Source of the DNA: Dillenia suffruticosa
Lineage: Eukaryota; Streptophyta; Magnoliopsida; Dilleniales; Dilleniaceae
DNA: 64,000 bases
Direction of reading: 5' to 3'
NCBI GenBank assembly: GCA_033439265.1
Contig: JAVTVX010000013.1
Coordinates: forward strand, 3,994,501-4,058,500
In this document: in pieces, positions 1-13,124 of the stretch
Numbering within the stretch: position 1 is the stretch's first letter
How the letters are laid out: every line of letters starts with the position of its first letter
Program-made: the position numbers and the translations under genes
Notes under the pieces: model-generated
Told to the model about the DNA's origin: nothing
Seen by the model: the letters and a program-made list of their open reading frames with translations, nothing else
Database searches by the model: none

Positions 1-122
1 ATGGTGCAAGAATATTATGAGAAGCTCAGGGGATTGCTCTGTTTATACCCTTTTCTAGGATGTTAAATTTTGAATTACTGTATGGTTGGTGTCTAGAGAT
101 GTTGACCTGACCTTTTCTGTAG
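1..122 (+). other. Partial intron of the PERK1-like gene
   Basis: This stretch has no open frame that joins the kinase exon beginning at 123. It ends in a pyrimidine-rich tract followed by AG, as expected for a 3' splice site. The upstream exons encoding the proline-rich extracellular part, the membrane segment and the N-terminal kinase lobe lie outside the window. Confidence 0.7.
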
Positions 123-1806
123 GTTGCCGATTTCGGACTAGCCAAGTTTTCGCCTGATGTCAATTCTCATGTTTCCACCCGGGTGATGGGAACTTTTGGG
201 TAAGACCACTTGCACTTTGTTCTATTTGGGCTTGCATGTTAGTATTCTATCTGAAGGGAATGGCAGTATGGGCTGGAATTTTTGTGTCTAGTCTTGCCTT
301 CCTAAGTTTATTTGGTCTACAAGTTGGTTCCTTTTGCAGGTGGAGCTTCCTCGATTCATTCAACACTGGAACCATATGATTATCATTGTTATTGATCATG
401 TTGAGTTGTTGGACTAAGACCTACATTTTGTGAACTATTAAATTTCTTATGCCCAATTCATCACAATGATGCAATAAGTTTCCTTCTAATTTTTGCCTAG
501 AGTAGACAGCAATCCCGTGCACCTTTTGTCTTTCTTCTTGGCTGAAGTAAGGGGCTTTGCTGAGTTCCAGGCTGACCATTAATCACGTTTTCTTTTGCTA
601 CAACCCCTGCAGGTACCTGGCTCCAGAATATGCTTCTAGTGGGAAACTCACGGACAAATCAGATGTTTTCTCCTTTGGAGTAATGCTTCTGGAATTGATC
701 ACCGGAAGCCGACCTGTGGACTCATCTCAAACGTTCATGGAGGACAGTTTGGTGGATTGGGTAAGTGATCACTTTCATGATGAGTTTCATGGAACTTTCT
801 CTGTTAAAGTATTTGCACTTATCTGTTACTTTTGGAAGGAGTTGGTGTTAACTACATGAACCCCAATTTTTTCTGTTCCTCTCCTATTAATATGGAGACT
901 TAGATTTATTTGCTGGCATCACAGGCAAGGCCTTTGCTAACACGAGCATTGGAAGATGAAAACTTTGACTCTCTAGTTGATCCAGGGTTGGAAGGGAATT
1001 ACAATCACAAGGAGATGGCTTGCATGGTTGCTTGTGCAGCCGCTTGTGTGCGCCACTCAGCAAGGCATCGACCACGCATGAGCCAGGTATCTATGCTGCT
1101 GTTAATCCTAAGAGGCTAAATTTTGAGACCTACATTACTCAATTATAAGGCAATGGTCCTTGCATTTTATGTTTGATCTTCTCTGGTTTTTCAACTCTTA
1201 GAAAATTTGGATATGGATGCTGTCTAAAAAATAATAAAAAAAACACAAAAAAAAAAACAGAAAAGAGTATCTGATTGTCTGGGAGTTGGTTGCAGGGAAT
1301 TATCTGCGATATAGGAGATTTAAATTGTCATTCTGGTTCAATTAGTCCCTGGAAGTTTTAAATATTTCAAAATGTTGGCGGCACTCTTATATGGCCTTTC
1401 ATGATGACTCCTAGAAATATTTTTTTGAAGACAAAGATGCAATATATTAATTATTATTTGCTAAGCCGAGGCTTACCTAAGATCATGAATTGAGCAGATT
1501 GTCCATGTCTTAGAAGGAGATGTATCTTTATCTGACCTAAATGAAGGAATCAGACCCGGACACAGCGCTGTCTATAGCTCTCATGGAAGTTCTGATTACG
1601 ACACCCATCAATACAAGGAAGACATGCAGAAATTTAGGAAGTTAGCATTGGCTAGCCAAGAGTATGGTACCGGCGAGTACAGCAACCCAACCAGTGAATA
1701 TGGTTTGAATCCTTCAGTCTCTAGCAGCGAAGGTCAAACCACTGTAGAAATGGAAACAGGGAAATTGAAGAAAAACGGTCAAGGCTTCAGCAGACACTCA
1801 TCTTGA
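123..1806 (+). CDS. PERK1: PERK1-like proline-rich receptor kinase, C-terminal part
   Basis: This is the 3' part of a proline-rich extensin-like receptor kinase, a plasma-membrane Ser/Thr kinase thought to sense the cell wall. The exons I place are 123-199, 613-760, 925-1086 and 1498-1806, all with GT-AG borders and consistent phase. Exon 1 carries the DFG loop (VADFGLAKF) and the activation segment ([11 protein letters not shown]). Exon 2 completes the APE motif (YLAPEY) and continues with [16 protein letters not shown]. Exon 3 holds subdomains X-XI, ending RHRPRMSQ. The last exon encodes the family's serine- and tyrosine-rich tail ([33 protein letters not shown]), which matches the PERK1 tail closely as I remember it. 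Nothing visible is broken; the gene is simply cut by the window edge. PERK2 or PERK3 orthologues are less likely alternatives. Confidence 0.93.
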
Positions 1807-3718
1807 CGAATTATGCAACCGGTTTTGCCCAAAGCCAGCCCCAAACTCTTAGTTTTACATTGATAAATCCTACCGATTGCGTGAATTTCAGAAAAGGCAT
1901 TGTCTGCAAGAGACCCTTTTTTTCCCTGTATTTATTTAGTGATTATACAACAAAATAATTGAGACGCTGAATCGATTCTTTTATTTGATTGTCATAGTGT
2001 TGATTTTGATTGTTTATAGACATATATTAACGATGAATTCTTACGATGGAATTACCTTGGAACATTTCCCTTGCTGAGATTTTGAATTGTTTGGCTGGAA
2101 ATTTCTTCTCTATGGATAGATCGGCCGTGGGGGGATTCTTGCTCATTATCCAGATTGTCATTGGTTGTTTGGAGATTCTCTCGGGGTGCTTAATTTTGAA
2201 ACGTTTCCACCATTCAATGCTGTCTGCAGAGCTGTCAGTTGACTGCCCAGACGGTTGTTAGAGAGAGAGAGAGTCCAACTTGAGTTGTTTGATAAGGTGT
2301 AGAATAGGCAAGTGGCCCTTGTTTAAGGAGGAATAATAGGCATTCAATGGCCTAATTCAAGCACATGGCTTTCTTTTTGTACCAGCAAAAGCAAAGACAG
2401 AGAAACAAACGAAGGCAGTTGTTGTGGCAACCAAGCCTTTGATGATGACAATTTTGTAGATACAGCAAAGTAATATAAGGGCCAAAGCCTAACTGCCCTT
2501 ACCATTAACTAATGTCATATCCTTTAATTAAATTTTTTTTTGGTATTATATCAAATGGTGTACGGGATTAATCAAGTTCAGAATTTGTAATGACCCATTT
2601 AATGGATTATACTCTCAATATAGTTTTTTTTTTATGTCCAATTCGTGAGTAGAACTCGGGAACTTATTGACCCTTTTTTTTTTTTTGGCTATACTAAAGC
2701 TTGAGGGGTAGCTATCGTCCATATCATTATGGAATGTCTAGCTTGAGTCCTAGCACGAATCTGTCTCCACATGCCTTTAAGATTTCATTTGATTCCGTCC
2801 TCTTAGCCATTTCAGCAGCTACCATCACAGTGGAGCAAGCTCGATTTTTCACTATTTACCATATCAAGTAGGGCGAAACATGATAGAGTTTGCATGATGC
2901 GAGTAATGGTTAAGATGTTCCGTCATATTCTCTAAAATGGTGCTCGGCCTTGGAGAAAGGGATCTATATTTTCATTACAATCAAAGAAAATTTTGTTAAT
3001 GTTGTAGTTTGTCAAAGGAGGTAATCTTTACAAACAAATTAATTCAAAAAATAATCTTATCTACTATAATGATAATTCAAAAATAATGTAAATAGAAACG
3101 TATGATAATATTGAAAAATTATATAAGAAAATTCTTGACATATTTAAATCAGAGTATCAATAGATAAGAAGCCATAGTGATGGAATAAAAAAATGTAAAC
3201 TATCATAGAAATTAAAAAAAAAAAAAAGTGTTATAAAGGTAAGTATAAGATTTTAAAAAAAATGGATGAAAAAGATTATTCATAAATCAAATAATAAGAT
3301 ATATAACTAATTATATAAAGAACTATGAACTAAAGATGAAAATAAAAAAAAATAGTTTTACAGAATTACAAAACTAAGGGATAGGAAGGGAAAAGAGATA
3401 ACGGTGTTAAGTGTTTGTAATGAATGAAAATAAAAGAAAACGGACAATTTTGATAGCTTTTTAAACATTAAAGATACAAGAAATATCGCTAATATCGTAA
3501 TAGTTATAAAGGAGATCAAGAGGATTCGTCCTAATGAAATAAGATCGATTAATAAAAAAAAGGAAAGAAAAGAGCAGTACAATAAAACCTAGAATAAAGT
3601 GAAAAAAAAAATCAATCAGCCACTTTTAAGGCCTTCCGCATGTTTTCTGACTCATGAATTTTCTAAAATGACTTTGCTGAAGATTACAGAAGGATGAATA
3701 CAAAATTGGAAGCTTAAA
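1807..3718. other. PERK1 3' UTR and AT-rich spacer
   Basis: About 1.9 kb lie between the stop of the kinase gene and the stop of the convergent Mpv17-like gene. The first few hundred bases are probably 3' UTR. A short open frame at 2046-2261 resembles no family I know. From about 2500 on the DNA is A/T-rich with homopolymer runs and short GA tracts. I see no RNA gene or clear mobile element. Confidence 0.6.
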
Positions 3719-6700
3719 CTATCTTCCTTCGCTTTTTTCTTCCTTTATAGATAAAAATGAAGTGAACCACTGCTTCCAAGCAGCGTCTTTTTGTTGCTCA
3801 AGCCATGACAAGAAGGCACTGTCCAATAAACAGAACAGATTTACATAGAGGAGTTGATACCTCACAGGAACATAACGGAAATTAATAAACTGTACAGCCG
3901 GCCATACACCACCCTCAAGTACCAAGGCCGGGAGGAAATCCCTCTTCACATCTTCCTTCACCTGATCAACATTCTTTCCGGCCGAAAATCCCATGTAAGT
4001 GAAAAAGACCAACAAGTCTATGGGGCCAAAGATAATGCCATCAGCAGCAACTTTAGCACCAACAAATGGAAACGACTTTGGCCGAAGCTGAAGTCTGAGC
4101 CTTATAAAACGGTCCAAACCTTCATACCTGCATATATTGTCCTAAACACTTAGATCTGCCTATAACCAAATTTAGATGCATAGAATAGTGGAGGTATGGA
4201 TGGGGCTAAAGCTAGGGCTTGAAGTCCTACCACCACCTAATTTATCTGTATTGAGCTCTATGAGCTTCCAAATCTGAGTGTTTTCCCTCTCTCTCTTTCT
4301 CTCACTCTGGGGCTGCCACGAGGATAAACATTGGGCTGTGGCCACAGCCTAGGAGTCTACCTCATAACCACCCACTTTATATGAGTTGAGCACTATGAAC
4401 ATCCAAACCAAAGGTTTATCAAACATGTATATCCAATTAAAGATGATTTACTTCGCTCAAAAAGAGTTTAGAATTAACAACTAAAAGCAGCTACACTTCC
4501 AAACAATTACATGTTTCTCCTTACTTCATTCTTTATTCAATTCGTTCATAATGAGTAAAATCTTAAAGTATATAGAAAACTTGTTAAAACTGTGAAAATG
4601 GAAGAACTAACCAGAAGTGGCCAACTGGTCCTACAAAGCCAAAGCCAAATGTGCTTGTGATGGCTACACGCTTCCAGTCAATTTTGAATTTATCATTTCC
4701 ACCCTGATGTATGGAACGGCACAGAAATTCAGTAATCCAGAGAAAAATGTGCAAATACAAGTTAATAAGCTTCATAACTTGCACAAATTATGAAGTATCC
4801 AAGGCACCATTGAAATGAAAATGCTCAAAGTCACTTGAAAACCTGAAAGAGAAAAGCTTGCAGAAACAGAACTCCATGAAAAGCCAATGCGCATAAATAT
4901 CACTAAGGTTTTGAAAAAAGTTTTAAAAATGCCACAGAATCTTAAGCATAAAGTTCACCATCCACAAGTCTCACTCTCTGGAATCTTGATCCAACAAAGG
5001 GAAAAAACTACCAATTTGCGGAAGATAGCCAGCACAAGTAGCACAGTCATTTCAGAACAAAGCAACCTGGATTTTTTTGATAAGCAACGGAAGATAGCCA
5101 GCACAACTAGAACATAGTCATCCACAGCATGTGATGGAAGAAGTATATGGTCCCAATCAAGGCTGCAATTTTATGGTGTTCATGTTTGGCACGTATTAAC
5201 ATTAAACAAGCTTGAGCTCTAGTAGCACTAAGCTTAAGCTTGACTTATTACATCTCAAGTGGCACCTGAGCTTGCTTACCTCAATTTAGCTATACACCAT
5301 TTAATCACTTAAATGACAAACAAATTTCATCGTTTTGCTATTCCTTATCTATAACCTATTACTCTCTCCATCTACAATAACTTAATTAACAAAAAACCTT
5401 TCCTGTTCTTTTCTCCCAGAATCATGAGCAGTTGCAGCAGCACCAAAACCAAAACCCAGGTCAAAACCCACAGCTGAGCCTTTGGCAGAGTTGATGAAGA
5501 AGGGTGTGATCCCTTGTTTGACTCACAAGCAACTCTCCCAAATCAAAATCTCTTTTCAAGACAACAGGGTGAGTGTAATTTAAACAAACTTAATATTGCA
5601 AAAAATAACTATAACCACAGCCATAATTTTATAAATGGAAACAGTTGCTAGGGTTTTTTTGAAAAGGGAAAGCCTTATTCCTTTTGGGCATTCTTCCAAG
5701 ATGGAGTTCTCACGGGTTAATATACCCATCTTCTATCCTACAAACTAAAATTGTTCAATTGCATTATCACTGATGTTAGAAAAATGATTGAGGGTAGATC
5801 CCAGAGGATTCGATCCCAGAGGATTCTCTTTCTCATTCTATGCCCCACAAGTAAGCACACTGACCACTTCCTCACGAATGAAAAGATCGCAGGAAAACAT
5901 GCTGAATTTTGGGTGGAGAAACGTGTGGCTGTTCAAGGCATCATTCCTGTCTGGAAACAATGATCTCTCATCCCCAACCCTATGTAAGTAGCCTTCCCCC
6001 TTTCGTTTGTTTGTTTGATAAGAGGACTCATGGGAATTAATAGAGTTGGAGTCAAAAAAGTATTACCATTTGAAGAAAAAATAAACAAATGAGGGAAAGC
6101 ACAGAGTAGAGACCATTTGAGTAAATCAAGGCCACATTCAGCTCTACATTGAAATTTTTGTCCGATCACATAGATGCACAAGGAAAGGGAGCTGGTAGAC
6201 CGGACATTATTTAAATCCAGGGTTGTCCTCGAGGAAGGAAGGGACAAGTTATACGACAATGCTGGGGCTCTACAAGCTTCTCCACAAGCCTAAAAGATCG
6301 GAGCTATTAAGTGTTTAAGTTAGGTTCTTCATTAAACAGCAAACGAATTTAAGCTTAATCTTGAGCTTGACAGCAAACTGCTCTATCTATTAGCTCCCCC
6401 ACTCCCCATGTCCCAAACTATCTATTACCATAACCTTGCAAAGTTGTTTATTAGTGCCGTCCCCAGGGGGACAGTATAGTAATTACGACCCTCTTCCTTC
6501 AGCCCGTAATTAGGGATTTGAATCCTTTAGTAACCAAAAAAAAAAAAAGTAGTTTATTAGTGCCATGGAAGTCTGTAAGAAGTTTAATGATCATATCGGA
6601 CGGCACGCGTAGCTGATAGCTGAGAAATCATGACATGCCTCCTTATCTAATGAGGAAGATCGAGCCCAGGAAACATAGACCCAGCTATTTGGCAACCAAG

Positions 6701-7565
6701 CAAGTCCTACACCCTGACAATAAACAAGCACATTTCTTTCCCCGGAAATGGCTCCTTCTCTTGTCCTTTTCCCTTCACATTTCTCAACACCACTAGTCTA
6801 AGCGACAATAGCAAAACTACAGAAACCGTAATTAAATGGAATTTCATCCTCGCGTTCTCTGCTCTCAAATTTCTTGGAAAGAGTATACTCTATACTATCT
6901 ATTATAACAACCCTAAAAAATGCTATATTGACATCATATGACCGACAAAGGCTAAGGCGCATCAACAAACACTACCTGTAGTTATTATTTTTTTTTCTTC
7001 CATAAATGGCTCTTCATCAAACAACACATTATGCAAAAAAAACGAAAGTTGCTTTGCAAAAATGTAAAGAAAAGGAAGAATCAAAAATAAATTCGAAATT
7101 GCCCCATAATGATGAGTAAAGACAAGGACATCGCCCAATCAGACAAAAAGATTCCGCTAAAAATGAATGAAAAGGACGAATCACTACATACGTAATCAAG
7201 AGAAATTACATGCTCGTCTGAATCTTTGAATTTTCCCTAATTGCCTTGAGAAAGAAGATAGAGACATACCCAGAATAAAAAAACTAGGCTAGATCAAGAA
7301 ATTAGAGACGTAGAAATTCATCACGTCGTGTCCTAAAACCATGGAGAATACAAGATTCAAAGAAAATATATGGGAAGAAAACCCAGAAAAAGTAAAGGGC
7401 CAATACCAAGACTCGAAGACGCCTTTTAGCAGTGGAATGGGTGACGTATTGAGCAGTAATATCACCAACGCCCCAAAGAATTCCAGAGCTAATGATTTGG
7501 GTCTTCACAGAATGATCGGCCAAACACTTTTGATACCATTTCCATATCCTCATCATCATCATCAC
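3719..7565 (-). CDS. Mpv17/PMP22-family membrane protein
   Basis: This is a four-helix membrane protein of the Mpv17/PMP22/Sym1 family, found in peroxisomal, mitochondrial or plastid membranes; members are proposed channels. The exons on the minus strand are 7565-7407, 4703-4612 and 4127-3719. The phases join exactly and give 219 residues, normal for the family. Exon 1 has the N-terminal signature (WKWYQKCLADHSVKTQ, then GDITAQYV). Exon 2 has VAITSTFGFGFVGPVGHFW. Exon 3 has the conserved C-terminal core (IFGPIDLLVFFTYMG, FRYVPVRYQLLYVN, DSAFLSWLEQQKDAAWKQW). It resembles Arabidopsis At3g24570 almost end to end. The start lies in a run of five ATG codons, so the true initiator could be any of them. 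Intron 1 is about 2.7 kb, with no obvious transposon domain. The gene converges on the PERK1-like gene. Confidence 0.92.
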
Positions 7566-8940
7566 ATCAACTCAACCACAGGAACAGATCAGACTAATCA
7601 ATTAGGATTTTCTTCAAGCAAAATGGGTAGAGAGAGAGAGAAAAAAGGCTCCATGCTTAATTAATGAAGGACCGTACTACGAGTAAGAGAGGAGGGGGCC
7701 CTGTCCAATCCCATGCGGTTTCTCTTTCCGTCACCCTTTTCTCATCGATTTTGCAACCAACAGATGGGGTTGTTATATCAACGGATGGGGTTTCCCCCTG
7801 TCCAACCCCCTTTTTTTCTTAATTAAAATATTCAGAATTAAATTTCATTTTAGAAATTATAACAAAATTTTATTTTTTTCTCAAATTATATATATAATTC
7901 AAATTATACCTTACCTTAAACTGAATATATATATATAAATTAAGAACCCCATCTATTGATATCAGTAGACATTATTTGTATCCAATCTCCTTAAATGGAG
8001 ATCAACAATAATTAAATTTATTTTATCCCTTGAAGTTATATCAATTAGAAGTGTATTCAAAAATGTAAAATTTAATAAATTAAAATATGAGAAAGAGTCA
8101 AAGAAAATTTTTCAATCAAAAGCAATTAAATAGAAAGAGGGAAATTAAAATTATGACTAAAATATATATTTGAAAGGAATATAAATTTTGATACGGAAAG
8201 AATTCAATAAATTTCAAATTTGAAGTACAAAATTATAAAAAATAGATATAAAACGATTTTATTCACACTTTTTTGAACTTATCAAAATCATATGAGATTG
8301 AAATATTAGGTACGATTTGTATCATGAATTTTGAGTTTTAAAAATTTTTGAATAGAATTGCATATGAACAAGAAAAAGTAAAATGAAAATGTTAAAAAAT
8401 AATTAAAGAACTTGTTATTTATTTATAGCAAAAACTCACTGAAATGTAAAATTCTACTTTTAAAATTTTTTTAAATAATGTATTTATAATCTTTACTAAA
8501 TTATAAAATATATATATATATATATATATTTGGGGGCGGAGAGTAAAACAAGAGAAAAAACATGGAAATTCATCGTTATTTGAAGAATATATATATATAT
8601 CTATCTTTAAAGTATTTATTTTTTACGATATGAAAATAAAATTAAATCATATGACAAGAGTAATTCATTTATATTTATAAATTCTAAAGTTTTTATTATC
8701 TGAATTAATAATTCGAAAAGAAAAACGCGTCGTTTCAACGTCATTTGAAGTGAGGGAAAGTACGAAGCCGAGAACCGGAACCGTCGTGGCAAAAGGCAAG
8801 ACCACAAATAAAGACGAAAAATTGGTTTTTGAAGAAGAGTTGGGAGCCTCAAAAATGAGATTCTCAAACTGCCAAAATGATAATATATGTGGATAAGAAT
8901 CACCACCTTGGATGTCTCACACTATCCTACAAAAATCTTT
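7566..8940. other. Spacer between divergent genes, AT-rich
   Basis: This interval separates the start of the Mpv17-like gene (minus) from the leader of the PPR gene (plus), so it must contain both promoters. It is rich in A/T runs, including (AT)n near 8510-8530. I could not assign individual elements. Confidence 0.5.
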
Positions 8941-10895
8941 TGCATGCATATTCAGCCTAACTCCCCTCCCTGCCCAGCAACTAACCACGCAACAAAATTC
9001 TTCTCTCTCTCTCTCCTCGTTTTATTCTCTCCCTCCATAACGGTACTCTCTCTCTCTCTCTCTCTCTCACACGCACACAAAAGGATTTGCTTGATTTAGT
9101 GTTCAGAATAGTCTTTACCAATAAACATTAGCATTAAATTAGTTGATCAGTGTAAAATTATGAGTTATACCCACATGGGTTTTTAATATTTGATACTGGA
9201 GTTTAGGTATATTTGTGACTTTAGTTGATTTTCTTGTGTTAATGCGTGATAATCTGACTCTGGAAATATGTCGATTCTTGGTTTTGATTTGATGTTAGAT
9301 TGCCCATTTTTTATTTGATTAATTTATGATTGCTGTTGTTATATACTCTTGGAACAACTTTTGAATAACATCAAATGTTAAAAAATTTCAATTATTTGGT
9401 ATTCTCATGATAATAGGGATTGGATTTTCTCCTCCATGCCCAAAATTTGCCCTCTTCACTCCAGGTATATGTCTCCGTAACTTTGTAATTTGGATTTTAA
9501 GGACTGGTGTCCCATGGTAGTTTTTGATCTTTGATGCCCTGTCCGATTGGCTTGGATAGCAATTAGTATGATCGGTGTTTTGGCATTAATTTGACTGTCA
9601 TTTCCTATTTTCGCACCGGTCATGATAGCCTCCAAAATTTGTAGTTAAAAGTGATTTCTGATGAAAAATAGTGCGCTGTACTGTTGTTGGAGATTGATCA
9701 TGTTTCTTCATTAGATTCTAGCAAGTCCCTTCTTTAGTGATTTCTTATCTGTCGTGCTTTGAACTCTCTTTGATATGCCCATAAAGCTATAACTCTAAAA
9801 TTAGGGGCACTCTACTTCATTGGCCTGGTCATTTGACATTCTTCACTAGAGAAATACTCGTATTTGTAGTTTTTCTTGAATGTTGGATATGAAGCAAAAT
9901 TCATATGTGATGCATCCGAATAAGATTGCTATCTTTCCCACTATAAATTTCCTTCTTTCATCATTGTCATGATTCCTAGATTATCAAATGCAGGAAAAAA
10001 AATGGGCTAGATGACTAAAGAGCTTTGATGTCTTCTATTGCTTCCTTTCTAGGATCAGTGAGGCTTGAATCACTATTTTCGTAAGAGGATGGCTTGGTAG
10101 GCACAATCTAAATGTAAGTTATTGAAGGCCGTGAGCAGTGGGTAGAAAAATATGAGGGATTTTGGCAGAGATATTGGCCATTTCATTGTTATGGGTATGC
10201 ATAAAGACTGTCCAAAGAAGACCAGTCGCCGAGTTCAAGCATCCCTATCTATGGTATTTTATCTTTAACTTGTTCTTTAGTGGCCTAAGCTATTCACTTA
10301 TTCTGGCCGCAGTTGCATTGAGCTATCCCCTTACTTGCTGTTGGAGAAAAATAATTGGCATATTCAATTGTTTCCATAAAAATTCTTTTAAGGTGCTATG
10401 TTTAAGTTTCCTATTTTCTTATCAATAAGAATTCCTGTATTCAATTTATTCATTTATACTAGATGCCATGTTATGCAATGGAAGGATATGATTGGAATTC
10501 CTACACATTGATTAGTCAGGAACATCAATTCAAAATTTGTTTCTCTGGTCTGCGAATCACTTCAAGCATGTGGCTACTAATTAGCTAATGTGTTTCCTAC
10601 ATGCTCAAACTTTCTTCCGACATTTTTAATGAGATAGCTGTAGTTTTCTTGGAAATTATTTGCTGTAAATACAATATAATGCTAAAGTGCACGATAGAGC
10701 AGTGGCATATCATTTTGTTGAAGTTGATCTGAACATGTAAATGATGCTTGCGCATAATATGACCGTAACCATGCTGATGCTTTGTTGTTTCTATATTTCC
10801 GTATGATCTGGCAGTCTGACAGGAGCATGAGTGCATCTGTGTCGATTGGCACGGCTGAATTTTTTAATTTTTTTTTAACATTGCAGAAATCTCAA
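8941..10895 (+). other. Probable 5' leader of the PPR gene
   Basis: A pyrimidine-rich stretch with (CT)n at about 9003-9068 looks like a plant 5' UTR. The PPR start codon at 10896 lies 9 bases after a good 3' splice site (TTGCAG at 10881-10886, preceded by a T-rich tract). The simplest reading is a leader interrupted by at least one intron of about 1.8 kb. The donor was not located with certainty. A short open frame at 10162-10428 is inside this presumed intron and is not supported. Confidence 0.5.
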
Positions 10896-12844
10896 ATGAA
10901 TGAAGACAAACTGCACTCCAGCTCCGTTTCTGTAGATTTGCAGTTGCAATCTGTCTGCCCTATATGTTCAGGTTCAGGCAAAGATACTTGTCAAACAGTT
11001 CGCTCCAGAACCAAATTCATGAACATTTTAATTGCAAGAAAGAAGCCTCATGAGGTACAGCACATCTTTGACAGTCTAATAGAAGAAGGACACAGGCCAA
11101 ATCTTGTAACGTACACAACCCTTATAGCTGCATTGACTCTCCTGAAGCGTTTTAGATCCATCCCTGCACTCATCTCAAAGTTGGAAGAGGGTAATATGAA
11201 GCCCGACTCGATATTCTTCAATGCCATGATAAATGCTTTTTCAGAATCTGGAAATATGGAGGAAGCAATAAAGATCTTCCGGAGAATGAAGGAATGTGGA
11301 GTTAAGCCCACAACCAGCACTTTCAATACATTGATTAAAGGGTATGGGATCGCAGGTAGGCCTGAGGAATGTGTAAAACTTCTAGATCTGATGTCTCTTG
11401 AAGAAAATGTAAAATCTAATGACAGGACATACAATATTCTCATCAGAGCATGGTGCAACAAAAAGAACATAACAGAAGCATGGAATATGATCTATAAAAT
11501 GGTTGGATCGGGTATGCAACCTGATGTTGTCACCTACAACACTATAGCAAGAGCTTATGCTCAGAATGGGGAGACTCGGAGGGCTGAAGCCATGATATTG
11601 GAGATGCAAAATAACCAAGTGGTTCCTAATCAGCGGACTTGTGGCATCATTGTTGGTGGGTACTGTAAAGAAGGTAAAATGATTGATGCCTTGAGGTTTT
11701 TATATAGGATGAAGCGTCTTGGAGTACATCCAAATCTCGTTATCTTCAATGCTCTTATAAAAGGGTTTCTAGTTATTGGAGACTCTGAAGGAGTTGATGA
11801 GGTATGAAGTGATTTATTTATTTGCTTGTGCAGCATGTCTTGATTCAATAACAATTAGGCCATGATCACTAAAGAAGTGAAATGATGGTTATTAACTCTT
11901 CAGTCTCCTTTTAGCATTAATATAGACACTAATTGATGAAGAACACTGCTCAGGTACTCACATTGATGGAAGAATTTGGGGTCAAACCAGATGTAATAAC
12001 ATTTAGCACAATCATGGATGCTTGGAGTTCAGTGGGGCTAATGGATAAATGCCAAGAGACTTTTGATGACATGGTTAAGGCTGGGATAGAACCAGATATT
12101 CATGCCTTCAGCATAATTGCGAAAGGACATGTGCGAGCTGGACAACCTAAGAAAGCTGAAGCAGTCCTGACTGCAATGAGCAAAGCTGGTGTACCACCTA
12201 ATGTTGTAATCTTCACTACTATCATGAGCGGATGGTGCAGTGCGGGCAGAATGGACAATGCAATAAGTGTCTATGAGTGTATGTGTGAAATGGGAATTTC
12301 CCCTAATGTGAAAACCTTTGACACTCTTATATGGGGATATGGAGAAGCCAAACAACCATGGAAAGCAGAAGAATTGCTTCAAATTATGGAAGAGAACGGT
12401 GTTGTCCCTCAGAAGAGCACTATCCAGCTTGTTGCAGAAGCATGGGATGCCATTGGTTTATCAAGCGAAGCCAAGAGATTTGGCAATGATTCAGAAGACA
12501 ATCAAGCAATTAATGAGGATGAAGAGATTCCAGTGATGCGTTCGGAGAGAATTTATCAGGAGAATGGTCATTCCTCCTATTCCAGTGTATTGCATATGCC
12601 TGCTGTACTGACAAGCGAGCAGAATGGCACGGCTACTACTGCAAACGGAAGAAGCCGGATGATGCTAAATAGATCATCAGAGCACTCAGCAGAAAAATTG
12701 CAGGATGCAAGCAAGTTTGGAGTTTTAAGCTGGACATGTGGATTGGGGATGAAACCATTTATAGTAGGACATAAGCAGCTTCAACTGCATGTTGGCATTT
12801 GTGGGCAAATTGTCAATTCTTGCAGAGCTGTGTTCTTGTGGTGA
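10896..12844 (+). CDS. Pentatricopeptide repeat (PPR) protein
   Basis: This is a P-class PPR protein, similar in arrangement to the Arabidopsis At5g25630/At5g21222 type. PPR proteins bind RNA, usually in plastids or mitochondria. The exons are 10896-11801 (phase 0 donor GAG|GTATGA) and 11954-12844, giving 598 residues. A zinc-ribbon-like CPIC near residue 27 and the segment [16 protein letters not shown] precede about ten tandem 35-residue repeats. Typical repeat phrases are [83 protein letters not shown] and [17 protein letters not shown]. After the repeats a non-repeat tail ends in [14 protein letters not shown], which I recall as conserved in relatives. I see no DYW or E domain. The start was chosen because MNEDKL is the first in-frame ATG after the leader's 3' splice site and matches relatives. 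I see no clear transit peptide, so location is uncertain. Confidence 0.92.
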
Positions 12845-13075
12845 TGAAGAAGTACAAGTGGTAGCTGCAAAGAAGATGGTTATTTGCTATTTATAGGTGT
12901 ATATACAGAAGAGAAGCTCCGACCTTAATTTCTATTTGAGATTTTACGAATTTTGAGAGGATCCATTTTATACCTCACCATGTATGTGCTATTCAATTGT
13001 ATACCGTTGCTCATAATTTGTAGCAGAGAGATGCTATAACTTAGTTCAAGTAATCAAAGGTCAACGACTTTTGTT

Positions 13076-13124
<49 letters not shown>

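Noticed and set aside
2046..2261. A 71-codon open frame after PERK1
   Set aside because: It lies where the kinase 3' UTR is expected, resembles no family and ends in a GA tract.
10162..10428. An 88-codon frame before the PPR gene
   Set aside because: It lies in the presumed leader intron. The hydrophobic composition comes from T-rich DNA and no motif is recognisable.
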